From NCBI RefSeq assembly GCF_905475395.1, contig NC_058342.1:14232640-14296639 (forward strand): 64,000 bases of DNA, read 5' to 3'. Made by a program: the position numbers and the translations under genes. The notes under the pieces were generated by a model. That model was not told the DNA's origin, ran no database searches, and saw nothing but the letters and a program-made list of their open reading frames with translations. The first letter of the stretch is position 1. Each line of letters opens with the position of its first letter. Of the stretch, positions 63,757-64,000 are shown one piece after another. Source of the DNA: Chrysoperla carnea (taxonomy: Eukaryota; Arthropoda; Insecta; Neuroptera; Chrysopidae).

Positions 63757-64000
63757 AACAAGTGAAAACAAACAATTGACTGAGTTAATTGTTGAAATAC
63801 CATGTATAGGCAGTGTTGATAACTCTGTCACATTTCACATACATACATATCTGACATATTTAACTGATATTCTCATATAATGCGCAAGTGTTGATGCGCA
63901 ATCGTTTGTTTTTTTGACGTCATGTAAATAACAAAAGATATTCACTTTGATATTCCTATATCAATACATACTATAAAATTTGTACCTAATTAACGCCCTC
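63757..64000 (-). mobile_element. Helentron-like repeat running off the window (minus)
   Basis: It has the terminus aacaagtgaaaacaaacaattgact, the subterminal taccatgtatag, and then gtgttgatgcgcaatcgttt and tgacgtcatgtaaataac, which match the reverse of 23600-23820 almost base for base. The core continues past base 64000. Confidence 0.88.

Overview
The window is AT-rich genomic DNA from an arthropod, most likely an insect. Three spliced protein genes with standard GT-AG introns are embedded in very dense, mostly non-coding repeats. The insect reading rests on kinesin-2 and MFSD10 proteins of animal type, relics of Tc1/mariner, Jockey-like non-LTR and gag-type retroelements, and rolling-circle-type repeats carrying (GTCY)n microsatellites as in insect DINE-1/Helentron families. 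I cannot name the species. No prokaryotic operon, CRISPR array, rRNA or tRNA gene is visible.

Layout. (1) 338-7746, minus: a kinesin-2 motor subunit of the KIF3A/Klp64D type. Five exons are in the window and the 3' end lies left of base 1. (2) 7747-10007: the divergent promoter interval, with a perfect RFX-type X-box palindrome at 8072-8085, the cis-element of ciliary genes. (3) 10008-20917, plus: an MFSD10 (TetA-like, Drosophila rtet type) major facilitator transporter in three exons, with a 7.9-kb second intron full of repeats. (4) 20918-31978: about 11 kb without a gene, holding foldback elements, a tRNA-derived SINE with clear target-site duplications, and several MITE families. (5) 31979-57701, plus: a 12-exon gene for a coiled-coil protein of about 1423 residues. 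Its acidic N-terminus recalls the Cep152/asterless family, and it carries several LC8-like QT motifs. Its introns hold foldback elements, tandem duplications, retroelement relics and nested transposons. (6) 57702-64000: 3' flank and repeats.

All splice junctions of the three genes were joined by hand, and reading frame and phase are kept across every intron. Functionally, a kinesin-2 motor for intraflagellar transport lies within 25 kb of a possible centriole scaffold gene. MFSD10 shares the kinesin promoter interval and may or may not share its control.

The main repeat theme is one non-autonomous family with about 19 recognisable pieces. It has a start reading ATACCATGTATA, a central (GTCY)n microsatellite, a subterminal inverted copy of the start, a short palindrome and a fixed end. 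It resembles Helentron-derived elements (DINE-1/HINE) and often sits as head-to-head inverted pairs. The most unusual locus is a 2.85-kb composite at 33560-36415. Two ~750-bp inverted arms, each including part of that family, flank 1.3 kb. This core holds a diverged copy of the KIF3A/MFSD10 promoter interval, X-box-like site included, next to the 3' end of a cysteine-rich protein gene with its own poly(A) signal. It looks like capture of host promoter and gene fragments by a mobile element.
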